A DNA stretch of 64,000 nt from an uncultured Clostridia bacterium (GCA_944386385.1 CALXAV010000004.1:1-64000), one strand, 5' to 3'. Shown: positions 35,066 through 44,578, counted from the first letter of the stretch. Notes: generated by a model from the sequence alone, not told the origin. Program-made: numbers and translations.

Positions 35066-36196
35066 ATGAAAAAGATTTTGTTTGGAATAACAGGTTTAAC
35101 TATAGGTGGAGCAGAAAGAGTTTTAGTAGATTTAGTAAATAAGTTGTCTTACGATTATGATATAACTATATTTACTTTATATGCTAAAGGAGAGTTGGAA
35201 AAAGAATTAAATGAAAATGTTAAATTAAAAAGTTTATATAATAAACCTTATAAAGAATTATCAAAATTAGGACAAAAGGTACTTGCTCCATTAAAGGTAT
35301 TGTTATTAAAAAAGAGTATTTATAAGAAAAATATTAAAAACGATTATGATGTAGAAATTGCATTCTTAGAAGGACCAATAACAAGATTATTTAGTGTTAA
35401 AAATGAAAAGGTTAGAAAAATTGCATGGATACATAATGATATATCTTTAGTCTTTGGACAAGGTGTAAAATCTAAAATAAAAAAACATTTAGATGAAAAA
35501 GTATATGATAAATATAATGACTTAGTATTTGTAAGTAAAGATAATTTAGATAAATTTAATAAAACATATACTAATTTAAAAATTAGCGAAGGACATAAAA
35601 AAGTTATTTATAATTACATAGATAAAGAAAGAATTATTAAAAAATCAAATGAAAATATATATGTTTCGTTTGATAAAAATAGTATTAATTTTGTAACTGT
35701 TGCAAGATTAGTTTATCAAAAGGGAATCGACAGACTAATAAAAGTCCACAAAAAGTTAATAGAAAGTGGATATGAACATAATTTTCATATAATAGGTGAT
35801 GGACCTGAAAGAGAAAAATTAGAGAAGTTAATAAAAGAAAATAATGTAGAAGAAACGTTTCATTTATTAGGACAAAAAGAAAATCCATATCCATATGTAA
35901 GGCAAGCTGATTATTTTTGTTTACTTTCAAGATTTGAAGGATATGGTATGGTTTTAGAAGAAGCTAAGATATTAGAAAAGAATATTATTATTACTGATAC
36001 TGCTGCAAGGGAAGCGGTAGAAGGATATAGTAATAAATATGTTTTAGAAAATACAGAAGAAGGAATTTATAATGGACTATTAAAAGTTTTAGAAGAGAAT
36101 ATGAAAAATGGAAAAAATAAAGAAAAAGAAGAAGTAAAAGAGCAATATGATAATTCTAATATAATAAAAGAAGTAAAAGAATTAATAGGAGAATAG
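35066..36196 (+). CDS. Family 4 glycosyltransferase
   Basis: Retaining GT-B enzyme of 376 residues. The N-terminal domain opens with FGITGLTIGGAERVLVDLVN, where the GGAE loop contacts the acceptor. The C-terminal domain has VTVARLVYQKGIDRLIKVHK, HIIGDGPEREKLEKLI, HLLGQKENPYPYVRQAD and LLSRFEGYGMVLEEAKIL, which includes the E-x7-E donor-binding motif. It lies between GT2 genes and belongs to the same transcription unit. The sugar donor cannot be told from sequence. Confidence 0.9.
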   Translation: MKKILFGITGLTIGGAERVLVDLVNKLSYDYDITIFTLYAKGELEKELNENVKLKSLYNKPYKELSKLGQKVLAPLKVLLLKKSIYKKNIKNDYDVEIAFLEGPITRLFSVKNEKVRKIAWIHNDISLVFGQGVKSKIKKHLDEKVYDKYNDLVFVSKDNLDKFNKTYTNLKISEGHKKVIYNYIDKERIIKKSNENIYVSFDKNSINFVTVARLVYQKGIDRLIKVHKKLIESGYEHNFHIIGDGPEREKLEKLIKENNVEETFHLLGQKENPYPYVRQADYFCLLSRFEGYGMVLEEAKILEKNIIITDTAAREAVEGYSNKYVLENTEEGIYNGLLKVLEENMKNGKNKEKEEVKEQYDNSNIIKEVKELIGE

Positions 36197-36197
36197 T

Positions 36198-37097
36198 ATG
36201 AAGATTTCAGTGCTTACACCATCATATAATCGAGCTAGTTTATTAGATAAATTATACAATAGTCTGGTTAAGAACAGTAAATATGGAATTGATATAGAAT
36301 GGCTAATTATGGATGATGGTTCAGTAGATGATACTAAAGAGGTAGTAGAAAGATTTAGAGAAAATAAAGATAACGATAATTTAGAAATAAAATATTATTT
36401 CCAAGAAAACCAAGGAAAAATGGTTGCTATTAATAATTTAGTAGAAAAAGCAACTGGAAATTTAATAGTAGACTGTGATTCTGATGATTATTTTACTCAT
36501 GATGCTTTTAAGGAAATAAAGGAAGCTTATGAGAAACATGAACAAGAAATTAAATCAAATAAATATTATGGATTATGTTTCTTAAAAAATGACCAAAATG
36601 GAAATAATATGGGAAATGATTTTAAGAATAAAGAAACAACAATGTTTGATTTATATTTTAAAGAAGGAGAAACAGGAGAAAAAGCAATAGTGTTTCTTTC
36701 TAATATTAGAAAAGAATATAGGCATGAATTAGAACATGGAGAAAAATTTGTTACAGAAGCTAGAATGTATCATAAGATTGATGAAAAATATAAAATGATT
36801 TGTATCAATAAACCAATTATGATATGTGAATATCAAGAAGATGGATATACAAAAAATATAAAGAAACAATTTATAGAAAATAAGTATGGATATTTTGAGT
36901 ATTTTAAAGAAATTATGCAAAAAGATATGAAAGGCGTTACTTTTAATAAAAGATTATATGCAATAAAACATTATATATTATTTGGATATTTAACAAAAGC
37001 AAAGAAGGCACTAAGGAATATAAAAGGGTTTGAAAATAAATTATTATATATATTATTGTATATACCAGGTAGAGTAAAGTCTAAAATGAAATATTAG
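36198..37097 (+). CDS. Family 2 glycosyltransferase
   Basis: 299 residues. KISVLTPSYNRASLLDKLYN and LIMDDGSVDDTKEVVERF form the nucleotide-binding start, and DCDSDDYFTHDAF carries the metal-binding DSDD. Later, FVTEARMYHKIDEKYKMIC and MICEYQEDGYTKN place it in the subgroup often found in capsule and exopolysaccharide loci of Clostridia. The gene begins one base after the GT4 stop and is followed by a TTG-started membrane protein. Confidence 0.88.
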   Translation: MKISVLTPSYNRASLLDKLYNSLVKNSKYGIDIEWLIMDDGSVDDTKEVVERFRENKDNDNLEIKYYFQENQGKMVAINNLVEKATGNLIVDCDSDDYFTHDAFKEIKEAYEKHEQEIKSNKYYGLCFLKNDQNGNNMGNDFKNKETTMFDLYFKEGETGEKAIVFLSNIRKEYRHELEHGEKFVTEARMYHKIDEKYKMICINKPIMICEYQEDGYTKNIKKQFIENKYGYFEYFKEIMQKDMKGVTFNKRLYAIKHYILFGYLTKAKKALRNIKGFENKLLYILLYIPGRVKSKMKY

Positions 37098-37109
37098 GGG
37101 GAAATAAGG

Positions 37110-38900
37110 TTGCAAAAAGTAAAAGAGTTTTTAAGCAAGAATAAGAAAATTATATGGGTAGTTGCAAGTATTTTATTAACAATAGGACTAAATATGTCTA
37201 TATATGTTGCAAATAATTTAGTCTATTTCAATGGAAATCAAATCATTTGGCTGTTTTTATGTGTTTTTATTTATATAATATTTAAACAATCGGATAAATA
37301 TGAGGGGAGAAGATTAAAGGTTTGTAGTGGTATTTTGGCTGTAATACTTGCAATAGTTCAAGTGCTAGGCATTATGACAAATGGAAATTGGATCGTAAGC
37401 GAAGTTATAGTTACAAAAGAAGTAGTTATGTTTATGCTTGCAAAATTCATTACATATGGAGTGGTATTCTATAACATTATAAGAATACTATTTAGTTTAA
37501 TAGAGCAAATAGATTGGAAAAAGGAAAGAAAAGATATATTAAAACCTAGTCTAAAAACATTTGTAGTAGTTGCTTTATTATTATTTATAGTATGGCTTCC
37601 ATACTTCTTTAATTATTATCCAGGAATCACATCATTTGATACACATTATCAATTAATGCAAGGTTTTGGAAAAGTTCCATATAATAATCATCATCCTGTA
37701 GTACACACATTCATAATGAGTAGTGTTGTTAAAGTAGGACATGCGATAACAGGAGATTATAATTTTGGAATTGCTTTATATGCTATGCTACAAATGATTT
37801 TCTGTGCAATTACATTATCATTTGTAATTTACTATATGGGAAAGAAAAATATAAATCCAATAATAAAGACGATTACATTTTTATATTTTGGATTTGTACC
37901 ATTTGTACCACAATTTAGCATTGCGGTATGGAAAGATGTACCATTTGCGATGTTTATGGTATGGCTTTTAATTGGAATTATAGAAATGATAACAAATGAA
38001 GAAAATTTCTTTACTAAAAAAAGAAACTTAGGGCTTTTTATATTAATTACATTGTGTGTATTGTTCTTTAGAAATAATGGGGTATATATAATTCTATTAA
38101 CATTACCATTTGCACTTGTTTTTAGAAGGAAGTATTGGAAACAAATATTAATAATATTTGGTATACCAATTGTATTTTATTATATAATAACAGGACCAGT
38201 ATTTGCTAAATTCAATATTGCTAAAAGTTCATCAAAAGAAATGCTATCTATACCAATGCAACAAATGGCAAGGATAGTAAAATACAAAGGTGATGAATTA
38301 TCAGAAGAAGATAAAGATATAATTGGACAATATATCAATATAGATACAGCAGCAGAGAATTATGACCCAACAATATCAGACCCTATAAAAAATGAATTTA
38401 ATGATGGAACATTTAACCAAGATAAATTAAATCTAATAAAATTATATATAAAATTAGCAATTAAATATCCAGGAGAAACATTAGAAGCACTTGTTGGAAA
38501 TACTTATGGATATTATTATCCAGAAGTTGTAACATATTCAATTGCAACAGGAGTATATAAGTCACCTTTTGAAGCAGAACAATTTATGAACTTACATGAA
38601 GACCCGATTATAGATATACCTATTCTTGATAGTATGATAAATGCAATTTATGATAAGCAAATACCAATTGTAAGTTTAATAGCAAATATAGGATTTGTAT
38701 TTTGGATAGTTTTAGGAATAGTATTCTATAATATTTATCAAAAGAGATATAAGTATTTACTAATGTTTATACCAGTAGGAGTATTATATTTAACTTGCCT
38801 TGCATCTCCTGTATCAGGAGAGTTACGCTACATTTACGCGATGTTTGTAAGTTTGCCATTATTTATCGGATTTAGTTTCCAAAAGGATAAAAAAGATTGA
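37110..38900 (+). CDS. DUF6020-like polytopic membrane protein (copy 2)
   Basis: 596-residue paralogue of the gene at 31268. Matching landmarks: FNYYPGITSFDTHYQLM, YNNHHPVVHTFIM, VWKDVPFAMFM, LFFRNNGVYIILLTLP, PMQQMARIVKYKGDELSEED and SPVSGELRYIYAMF. About twelve membrane helices are predicted by eye. The start is TTG at 37110 with AGGGGGAAA upstream; no ATG fits. The two copies bracket four cytoplasmic transferases, so the pair may act at the outer face on a product of those enzymes. The function remains unproven. Confidence 0.65.
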   Translation: MQKVKEFLSKNKKIIWVVASILLTIGLNMSIYVANNLVYFNGNQIIWLFLCVFIYIIFKQSDKYEGRRLKVCSGILAVILAIVQVLGIMTNGNWIVSEVIVTKEVVMFMLAKFITYGVVFYNIIRILFSLIEQIDWKKERKDILKPSLKTFVVVALLLFIVWLPYFFNYYPGITSFDTHYQLMQGFGKVPYNNHHPVVHTFIMSSVVKVGHAITGDYNFGIALYAMLQMIFCAITLSFVIYYMGKKNINPIIKTITFLYFGFVPFVPQFSIAVWKDVPFAMFMVWLLIGIIEMITNEENFFTKKRNLGLFILITLCVLFFRNNGVYIILLTLPFALVFRRKYWKQILIIFGIPIVFYYIITGPVFAKFNIAKSSSKEMLSIPMQQMARIVKYKGDELSEEDKDIIGQYINIDTAAENYDPTISDPIKNEFNDGTFNQDKLNLIKLYIKLAIKYPGETLEALVGNTYGYYYPEVVTYSIATGVYKSPFEAEQFMNLHEDPIIDIPILDSMINAIYDKQIPIVSLIANIGFVFWIVLGIVFYNIYQKRYKYLLMFIPVGVLYLTCLASPVSGELRYIYAMFVSLPLFIGFSFQKDKKD

Positions 38901-38919
38901 ACTATAAAAAATCGTTTTG

Positions 38920-38969
38920 TAAAAATTTATAGCACGGAAAATTGAGAGAATTCGTGCTATAAATTTTTA
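38920..38969 (+). terminator. Terminator ending the second glycan operon
   Basis: A 17-bp perfect stem (38920-38936 with 38953-38969) around a 16-base loop, A/T-rich at the base: very stable and symmetrical, so it may work in both directions. Confidence 0.8.
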
Positions 38970-39033
38970 TAGAACGAAAAAATCAAAAAATCCGGGTTAT
39001 AAATTTTTCTATCCAAAATATAAATTAAAAAAA

Positions 39034-39062
39034 TTGACATATGACGAAAAATAAGTTATAAT
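39034..39062 (+). promoter_or_regulatory. Consensus promoter without a downstream reading frame
   Basis: TTGACA (39034-39039), 17 bp, TATAAT (39057-39062). No coding sequence begins until 39444 and another full promoter lies at 39382, so this one most likely makes a non-coding RNA. Confidence 0.8.
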
Positions 39063-39068
39063 AATTTT

Positions 39069-39260
39069 AGCTTAAGCAAATAAACTTGAAGTTTTTCGAA
39101 TAAAAAGACTAGGTGACCTAGACCTAGTCTTTTCTTTACTTATTAAGTTCTTGTAAAATCCTAAGAATAGTCTTAAGAATGCAAAAAAACAAAAGTAAAG
39201 ATAAGTATTCCTTGAAGTTTTTCAAAATATTCCCCCCTTTCAACTCAAGGAAGGCAAAAA
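39069..39260 (+). ncRNA. Candidate non-coding RNA, family not recognised
   Basis: The gap 38901-39443 holds a terminator, two consensus promoters and this stretch without reading frames. Starting near 39069 it contains TTGAAGTTTTTC twice (about 39088 and 39213), a hairpin AAAAGACTAGGT/ACCTAGTCTTTT at 39108-39138, complementary TCTTTACT and AGTAAAGA further on, a CCCCCC tract, and CCTTGA...TCAAGG closing near 39250. The first hairpin could end a short RNA of about 70 nt, or the whole could be a structured RNA near 190 nt, a size like 6S RNA. I cannot confirm a family; the 3' end is uncertain. Confidence 0.4.
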
Positions 39261-39381
39261 TAATATATAACATTTATTTACTTTTGTCAACATATAAATA
39301 AATATTTACTTTGTGAAAAATCTTTGCTAAACTTAAGTTATATAATAAAACAAAAAATAAATATATTTAAATTTCAAAGAA

Positions 39382-39409
39382 TTGACAAGAAATGAATTTA
39401 TGATATAAT
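39382..39409 (+). promoter_or_regulatory. Promoter for the wzt-wzm exporter
   Basis: TTGACA (39382-39387), 16 bp, TATAAT (39404-39409), about 35 bases before the ATG. Confidence 0.8.
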
Positions 39410-39443
39410 TACGATGAATTAATTTCACAAAAGGAGTTAAGAA

Positions 39444-40190
39444 ATGAAGGAAAATGAAGATAATATAGCAATAAAAGTAGATCACGTATATAAAAGTTTT
39501 AATATTTATTACGATAGAGCCAATACATTAAAAGAAAGAATGTTATTTTTTGCAAGAAATAAAAGAAGAGAAAAAAGAGAAGTTTTAAAAGATATAAACT
39601 TAGATATAAAAAAAGGTGAAACAGTAGCTTTAATTGGAGTTAATGGAAGTGGAAAATCAACACTTTTAAAATTAATGACACAAATTATTTTTCCAAATAA
39701 AGGAACAATAGAAACAAAAGGAAAATTAACATCATTACTAGAATTAGGTGCAGGTTTCCACCCTGATTTTTCAGGTAGAGAAAACATATATTTTAACTCA
39801 TCTATTTTTGGATTAACAAGAAAAGAAATAGATGCAAGACTTGACCAAATAATAGAGTTTTCAGAATTACAAGATTTTATAGATAACCCAGTAAGAACAT
39901 ATTCATCAGGAATGTATATGCGTCTAGCATTCTCAGTTGCAATTAACGTAGATGCTGATATCTTACTAATAGATGAAATCTTATCAGTTGGAGACCAACA
40001 TTTCCAAGAAAAGTGTTTTAATAAGATGAGAGAACTAAAAAAAGAAGGAAAAACAATGGTATTTGTTACTCATAGTATGGACTCTGTAAAGAATCTATGT
40101 GATAGAGCTGTATGGCTTTCTAACGGAGTAGTTAGAATGGACGGAAATACAGATGAAGTAGTAGATGAATATCTAAAAGAAACTATGTAA
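39444..40190 (+). CDS. wzt: Polysaccharide ABC exporter ATPase (Wzt/TagH type)
   Basis: Nucleotide-binding subunit of 248 residues for ATP-driven export of a lipid-linked glycan or teichoic acid. The Walker A sequence GVNGSGKST spans 65-73, the signature YSSGM lies at 153-157, Walker B ILLIDE at about 173-178, and the H-loop is in VFVTHSMDS. The insertion LLELGAGFHPDFSGRENIYF after Walker A is typical of the Wzt/RfbE/TagH branch. There is no C-terminal carbohydrate-binding domain, so recognition of a modified chain end is unlikely. The permease gene follows 22 bases later. Confidence 0.93.
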   Translation: MKENEDNIAIKVDHVYKSFNIYYDRANTLKERMLFFARNKRREKREVLKDINLDIKKGETVALIGVNGSGKSTLLKLMTQIIFPNKGTIETKGKLTSLLELGAGFHPDFSGRENIYFNSSIFGLTRKEIDARLDQIIEFSELQDFIDNPVRTYSSGMYMRLAFSVAINVDADILLIDEILSVGDQHFQEKCFNKMRELKKEGKTMVFVTHSMDSVKNLCDRAVWLSNGVVRMDGNTDEVVDEYLKETM

Positions 40191-40212
40191 CAACAATATT
40201 GAGGAGAGAAGA

Positions 40213-40986
40213 ATGAATATATTTAAAAAGATTTATAATTATAGAGAACTGTTAAAAACAAACGTAAAAAAAGAAATAAGAGGAAGATATAAGAATTCAT
40301 TTTTAGGGATTTTATGGTCATTTTTAAATCCACTTTTACAATTACTTGTATATTCTGTAATCTTTGGAGCATTACTTGCAGGTGGAGATGAAACATATCC
40401 TATATATATATGTGTTGCCTTAATACCTTGGACATACTTTACAACAGCAATATCACAGGCATCATTCACTGTTATAGGAAATGCTGATATCATAAAGAAA
40501 GTATATTTCCCAAGAGAAATTCTACCAATATCAGTAGTAACAAGTGGTGCAGTAAATTTTGTAATATCTACAATAATAATACTAGCATTTGTTATTTTCT
40601 CAGGTGTGGGATTATCATGGTATATAGTGTTATATCCATTTATATTACTTATACAATATATTTTGTTATTAGGAATAGGTTTTATTGTATCATCAGTAAC
40701 AGTATATTTTAGAGACTTAGAGCATATTATAGGTGTTGTTTTAATGGCAGCATTTTATGCAACACCAATAGTATATAATATACAACAATTACCACATACA
40801 CTTCAAGTATTGGTAAACTTAAACCCAATGACGCATTTAATTAATGCATACAGAGATATATTCTATTATCATCAAATGCCAAATATGGAAATTCTTTTCA
40901 TGTTATTAGGAATTTCAATAGTACTAACTGTAATAGGATATTTCATTTTCAAGAAGCTACAAAAAGGATTTGCAGAAGAATTATAA
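40213..40986 (+). CDS. wzm: Polysaccharide ABC exporter permease (Wzm/TagG type)
   Basis: Membrane subunit of 257 residues, partner of the preceding ATPase. Six membrane helices follow an amphipathic start: KKEIRGRYKNSFLGILWSFL and NPLLQLLVYSVIFGALL are hallmark sequences, as are ADIIKKVYFPREILPIS (coupling region) and NLNPMTHLINAYRDIFYY near the end. It would carry an undecaprenyl-linked polymer made by the surrounding transferases to the outer face. The reading frame ends just before a hairpin. Confidence 0.93.
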   Translation: MNIFKKIYNYRELLKTNVKKEIRGRYKNSFLGILWSFLNPLLQLLVYSVIFGALLAGGDETYPIYICVALIPWTYFTTAISQASFTVIGNADIIKKVYFPREILPISVVTSGAVNFVISTIIILAFVIFSGVGLSWYIVLYPFILLIQYILLLGIGFIVSSVTVYFRDLEHIIGVVLMAAFYATPIVYNIQQLPHTLQVLVNLNPMTHLINAYRDIFYYHQMPNMEILFMLLGISIVLTVIGYFIFKKLQKGFAEEL

Positions 40987-40992
40987 AAAATT

Positions 40993-41032
40993 AAGGCAAC
41001 TTAAGGTCCTTATTGTAAGGAATAAGTTGCCT
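40993..41032 (+). terminator. Hairpin between wzm and prs
   Basis: AAGGCAACTTA pairs with TAAGTTGCCTT, with an inner AAGGTCCTT/AAGGA element. Only a short T run follows, so read-through to prs is likely. Confidence 0.5.
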
Positions 41033-41053
41033 TTAATTGGAAGGGAGAAAAAT

Positions 41054-42019
41054 ATGGAAGAAAAAAAGGAAGAAAATTTGGAGAAAGTTAAAGTTTTTGC
41101 TTGTCCTACAGCAGAAGATTTCACAAAGGAGATTTGTGATTGTTTAGGCATTGAAGTAGGAAAAATTAATCATATGAAATTTAAGAATGATAACAACTTT
41201 GTGCAGATTCTAGAATCAGTTAGAGAAAAAGATGTTTATGTAGTACAAACTACACAGCCACCAGTAAATGAAAGAATAATGGAATTATTAATTACAATTG
41301 ATGCAATAAAAAGAGCATCAGCAAAAAATATCAATGTGGTTTTACCATATTTCCCATATTCAAGGTCAGATAAAAAAGATCAACCTAGAGTTCCAATTAC
41401 AGCAAAATTAATGGCAGAAATAATAGAAGCAGCAGGAGCAACAAGAGTAATTACTTGTGACTTACATAACCCTGCAATCCAAGCATATTTTAATATAAAT
41501 TGTGATAGACTAACTGGAGAATATATATTAGAAGATTATTTTAAATCTAAGAACTTAGACAATATGGTAATTGTAGCAACAGACGCAGGAAGTTCTAAAA
41601 AAGCATATAAATATTCAGAATATTTTAATTGCCCAATAGCTTTAGTAGATAAAAGAAGAGAAGGAAATGACGATAGAGCGATAGCAAGTACAATTATAGG
41701 TGATGTTAAAGATAAAAATGCTATCATCTTTGATGATGAGATAGATACAGCAGGTTCTATGATGGAAACAGTAAAAGTCTTAAATAAATTTGGTGCAAAG
41801 GCAATATACGCAGGATGTACACATGCTGTTTTATCAGGACCAGCAATAGAAAGAATACAAAATTCAGCAATAAAAGAATTGGTTGTAACAAATACAATTC
41901 CGCTAACAAAAGAAAAACAAATAGATAAAATAAAGGTGTTATCTATTGCACCTTTGTTTGCAGAAGTAATAAAGAGAATACATACTGAGCAGCCAGTAGG
42001 AGACTTATTTAGAGAATAG
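41054..42019 (+). CDS. prs: Ribose-phosphate pyrophosphokinase
   Basis: PRPP synthetase of 321 residues: ribose 5-phosphate plus ATP gives PRPP and AMP. The flexible loop PYFPYSRSDKKDQPRVPITA, CDLHNPAIQAYF with the catalytic His region, and the PRPP-binding IIFDDEIDTAGSM are all present. The order of motifs is class I, but many surrounding residues depart from the Bacillus enzyme (CDLHNPAIQAYFNINCD instead of DLHxxQIQGFF), so it may be a secondary paralogue. The ATG 41054 has AAGGGAG upstream; a longer frame reaching back into wzm lacks one. A prs inside a glycan-export block is unusual. Confidence 0.88.
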   Translation: MEEKKEENLEKVKVFACPTAEDFTKEICDCLGIEVGKINHMKFKNDNNFVQILESVREKDVYVVQTTQPPVNERIMELLITIDAIKRASAKNINVVLPYFPYSRSDKKDQPRVPITAKLMAEIIEAAGATRVITCDLHNPAIQAYFNINCDRLTGEYILEDYFKSKNLDNMVIVATDAGSSKKAYKYSEYFNCPIALVDKRREGNDDRAIASTIIGDVKDKNAIIFDDEIDTAGSMMETVKVLNKFGAKAIYAGCTHAVLSGPAIERIQNSAIKELVVTNTIPLTKEKQIDKIKVLSIAPLFAEVIKRIHTEQPVGDLFRE

Positions 42020-42042
42020 AAACACTAAAAGGGGAAACATAG

Positions 42043-43602
42043 ATGGTAAGCAGATGGATTAAAAGAATAATATACTTTTTAGCATTAATAGCAATGCTAA
42101 TTGTTGGAATCTTAAATATAGTATATATAAATCAGATAGCAAACAATGAAGTTTCAAGTATAGAGTATTATGGATTGTTTAAACTGTTTACAAGTTTTGT
42201 AATTGCAGGATTAATAATTGGTGTAAGCTATGGATTGCAAAAGATAAAAATAGGAAAAAAAGTAAAAATAGGATTTATTATACTTATTTTAATACTGTAT
42301 GCAATAGTTCAAATTGTGTGGATATTACAATCAGTTGCAACTCCATATGCAGATTCTGAACAGTTAATAGTGATAGCGAAAGAAATGATAAATGAAAATG
42401 GGCTATCGGAATATTGTACGAATTATATGGCATATTATAGCCAACAAATACCATTAGTAGCAATAATGGTAATGCTATTTAAAATATTTAATACAACAAG
42501 CTTTGCAATATTTGAGTATTTAAATGTAATATGTAATGTACTAACAATATTAGGGCTATATTTCATAACAAAAAGAATAAGTGAAGAACATAAATGTAAT
42601 AAAGTGTTATTTTGGATACTTAGTTTAACATTTATACCAATTATAATGCTTGCAACTTTTGTTTATGGAGACTTTATAGGACTAGCATTTGCAGTATGGG
42701 CAATATATTTTGCAATGAAATATGAAAAAAAAGATAAAATAAGAAATGCAGTATTTACTGCAATAGGTATTTCAATTGCATGTTTATTTAGAATGAATTA
42801 TTTTATTTTTGCAATAGCAATAGGAATTTATTGGTTTATAAATATACTTGATAAAAAGAATAAAAAAGATACAATTAAAGGAATAGGTGTTTTAACATTA
42901 TTAGTTTTAATGATAATGATACCTAGTAGTCTTATAAAGAGTGTATATACAAGAAAATATAATTTACCTAGTGAAAAATCATTTTCAACTGTTCCATACT
43001 TATATATGGGAATGAGTGAAGGTGATTATGGAAATGGCTGGTATAATAACCAAATGGGAGATACAGTATATCACTTAATGAATGATGAAAAAGAAAAAGC
43101 AGAAGAATTAGGAGAAAATGTTAAAAATAATCTTACAGAAAGAGTAAAATATTTATTACAAAATCCAATATATACAGCTAAGTTTTATACTAAGAAGATA
43201 ATTACAACTTGGGCTGAACCTACTTTAGAATATGGATTTTATAATACTAAATATCCACAAGAAGTAAATATAGAAGAACATTTTGTAGCAAATCACGTAT
43301 TAAATGGTAGATTTTATGAATTAAGCAAAGTTTATCAAAAAGCTTTAACTTATATAATTTTTATAGGAGCAGCAATAGCTATAGTTGCAAATAGAAATAA
43401 ATTAGATAAAGAAATATTATTACTGATTTTAACCTTTTTAGGAGGATTTGGATTTCATATTTTATGGGAAACCAAATCAAGATATATAATTCCTTATATA
43501 ATTATCTTAATTCCAGTATCAGTAGTTGGAATTGATATAATTATTCAAAAGATAAAAGATAAATTAAAAAACAAAAAAGAAGAAAAAAACAAAAATTATT
43601 AG
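42043..43602 (+). CDS. Polytopic membrane protein, probable GT-C (GT39-like) mannosyl/glycosyltransferase
   Basis: 519 residues with about ten to eleven membrane helices. A large outer loop after helix three holds TPYADSEQLIVIAKEM, an aspartate-bearing loop of the sort used by PMT-type GT-C enzymes. FVYGDFIGLAFAVWAIYFAM, CLFRMNYFIFAIAI and GFHILWETKSRYIIPY are further family-like segments. Together with a GtrB-type transferase and a GT-C/GtrA fusion downstream, it probably decorates a surface polymer with sugars delivered on a polyprenyl phosphate. Confidence 0.65.
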   Translation: MVSRWIKRIIYFLALIAMLIVGILNIVYINQIANNEVSSIEYYGLFKLFTSFVIAGLIIGVSYGLQKIKIGKKVKIGFIILILILYAIVQIVWILQSVATPYADSEQLIVIAKEMINENGLSEYCTNYMAYYSQQIPLVAIMVMLFKIFNTTSFAIFEYLNVICNVLTILGLYFITKRISEEHKCNKVLFWILSLTFIPIIMLATFVYGDFIGLAFAVWAIYFAMKYEKKDKIRNAVFTAIGISIACLFRMNYFIFAIAIGIYWFINILDKKNKKDTIKGIGVLTLLVLMIMIPSSLIKSVYTRKYNLPSEKSFSTVPYLYMGMSEGDYGNGWYNNQMGDTVYHLMNDEKEKAEELGENVKNNLTERVKYLLQNPIYTAKFYTKKIITTWAEPTLEYGFYNTKYPQEVNIEEHFVANHVLNGRFYELSKVYQKALTYIIFIGAAIAIVANRNKLDKEILLLILTFLGGFGFHILWETKSRYIIPYIIILIPVSVVGIDIIIQKIKDKLKNKKEEKNKNY

Positions 43603-43633
43603 AATAAAAACAAAATTAATGGAGGAATAGGAA

Positions 43634-44578
43634 ATGGAAAAAAAGAAAGTATCATTAGTAATACCTATGTATTATGAAGAAGAAGTTGCAAATGAATGTT
43701 ATGAAAGAGTACAAAAGATATTAAAAGGTTTAGAAAATTATGATTATGAAATAATCTTTATAAATGATGGAAGTAAAGACAAAACATTAGAGATATTAGA
43801 GTCAATTGCTTCAAAAGATGAACATGTAAAAGTAATATCTTTTTCAAGAAACTTTGGACATCAAGCTGCAGTAACAGCAGGATTAAAAGAAGTAACAGGA
43901 GATGCGATTATAATCATAGATGCTGACTTACAAGATCCTCCTGAGTTAATACCTGATATGCTTAAATATTGGGAAGAAGGAAATGAAGTAATATATGGAA
44001 AGAGAAAAACCAGAAAAGGAGAATCAGCATTTAAATTATTTACAGCCAAAATGTTCTATAAAACATTAAATGCTCTATCAGATGTTGAAATACCAAAAGA
44101 TACAGGTGATTTTCGTCTAGTAGATAGAAAAGTAGTTGATGTAGTAAATAATTTACCTGAACATAATAAATTCTTAAGAGGATTGTTTAGCTGGGTAGGA
44201 TTTAAACAAATGCCTTATGAATATGAAAGACAAGAACGTTTTGCAGGAAAGACTAAATATCCATTAAAGAAAATGTTGAAACTTGCATCAGATGGAATTA
44301 TAAGCTTCTCTACAAAACCATTGAAATTAGTAGGAGCATTGGGAATTTTATCTATTGTAATTTCTGTACTTATATTAATTTATGCATTAGTATCATATAT
44401 ATTCAAATTAAATGATTTATCTGCAGGGTGGACATCTATGATGGTAGCAATTACATTCTTTGCAGGAGTACAACTGCTTTCAATTTGGATAATGTCAGAA
44501 TATATTGGAAGAATTTATGATGAAACAAAACAAAGACCTCAATATATAATTGATAAGAAAATAAATATTAAAAAGTAA
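43634..44578 (+). CDS. Polyprenyl-phosphate glycosyltransferase (GtrB/DPM1-like)
   Basis: 314-residue GT2 enzyme that transfers a hexose from a nucleotide sugar to undecaprenyl phosphate on the cytoplasmic face. The catalytic domain shows SLVIPMYYEEEVANECYERV, FINDGSKDKTLEIL, SRNFGHQAAVTAGL and IDADLQDPPELI (the DAD metal site with QDPPE). RQERFAGKTKYPLKKMLKLA precedes two C-terminal membrane helices (about 230-255 and 265-290), as in bactoprenol glucosyltransferases. It lies between two GT-C genes. Confidence 0.92.
   Translation: MEKKKVSLVIPMYYEEEVANECYERVQKILKGLENYDYEIIFINDGSKDKTLEILESIASKDEHVKVISFSRNFGHQAAVTAGLKEVTGDAIIIIDADLQDPPELIPDMLKYWEEGNEVIYGKRKTRKGESAFKLFTAKMFYKTLNALSDVEIPKDTGDFRLVDRKVVDVVNNLPEHNKFLRGLFSWVGFKQMPYEYERQERFAGKTKYPLKKMLKLASDGIISFSTKPLKLVGALGILSIVISVLILIYALVSYIFKLNDLSAGWTSMMVAITFFAGVQLLSIWIMSEYIGRIYDETKQRPQYIIDKKINIKK

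Noticed and set aside
39069..39260. Firm assignment of the orphan region as 6S RNA
   Set aside because: The size and isolated promoter fit, but I cannot draw the long central-bubble hairpin convincingly by eye.
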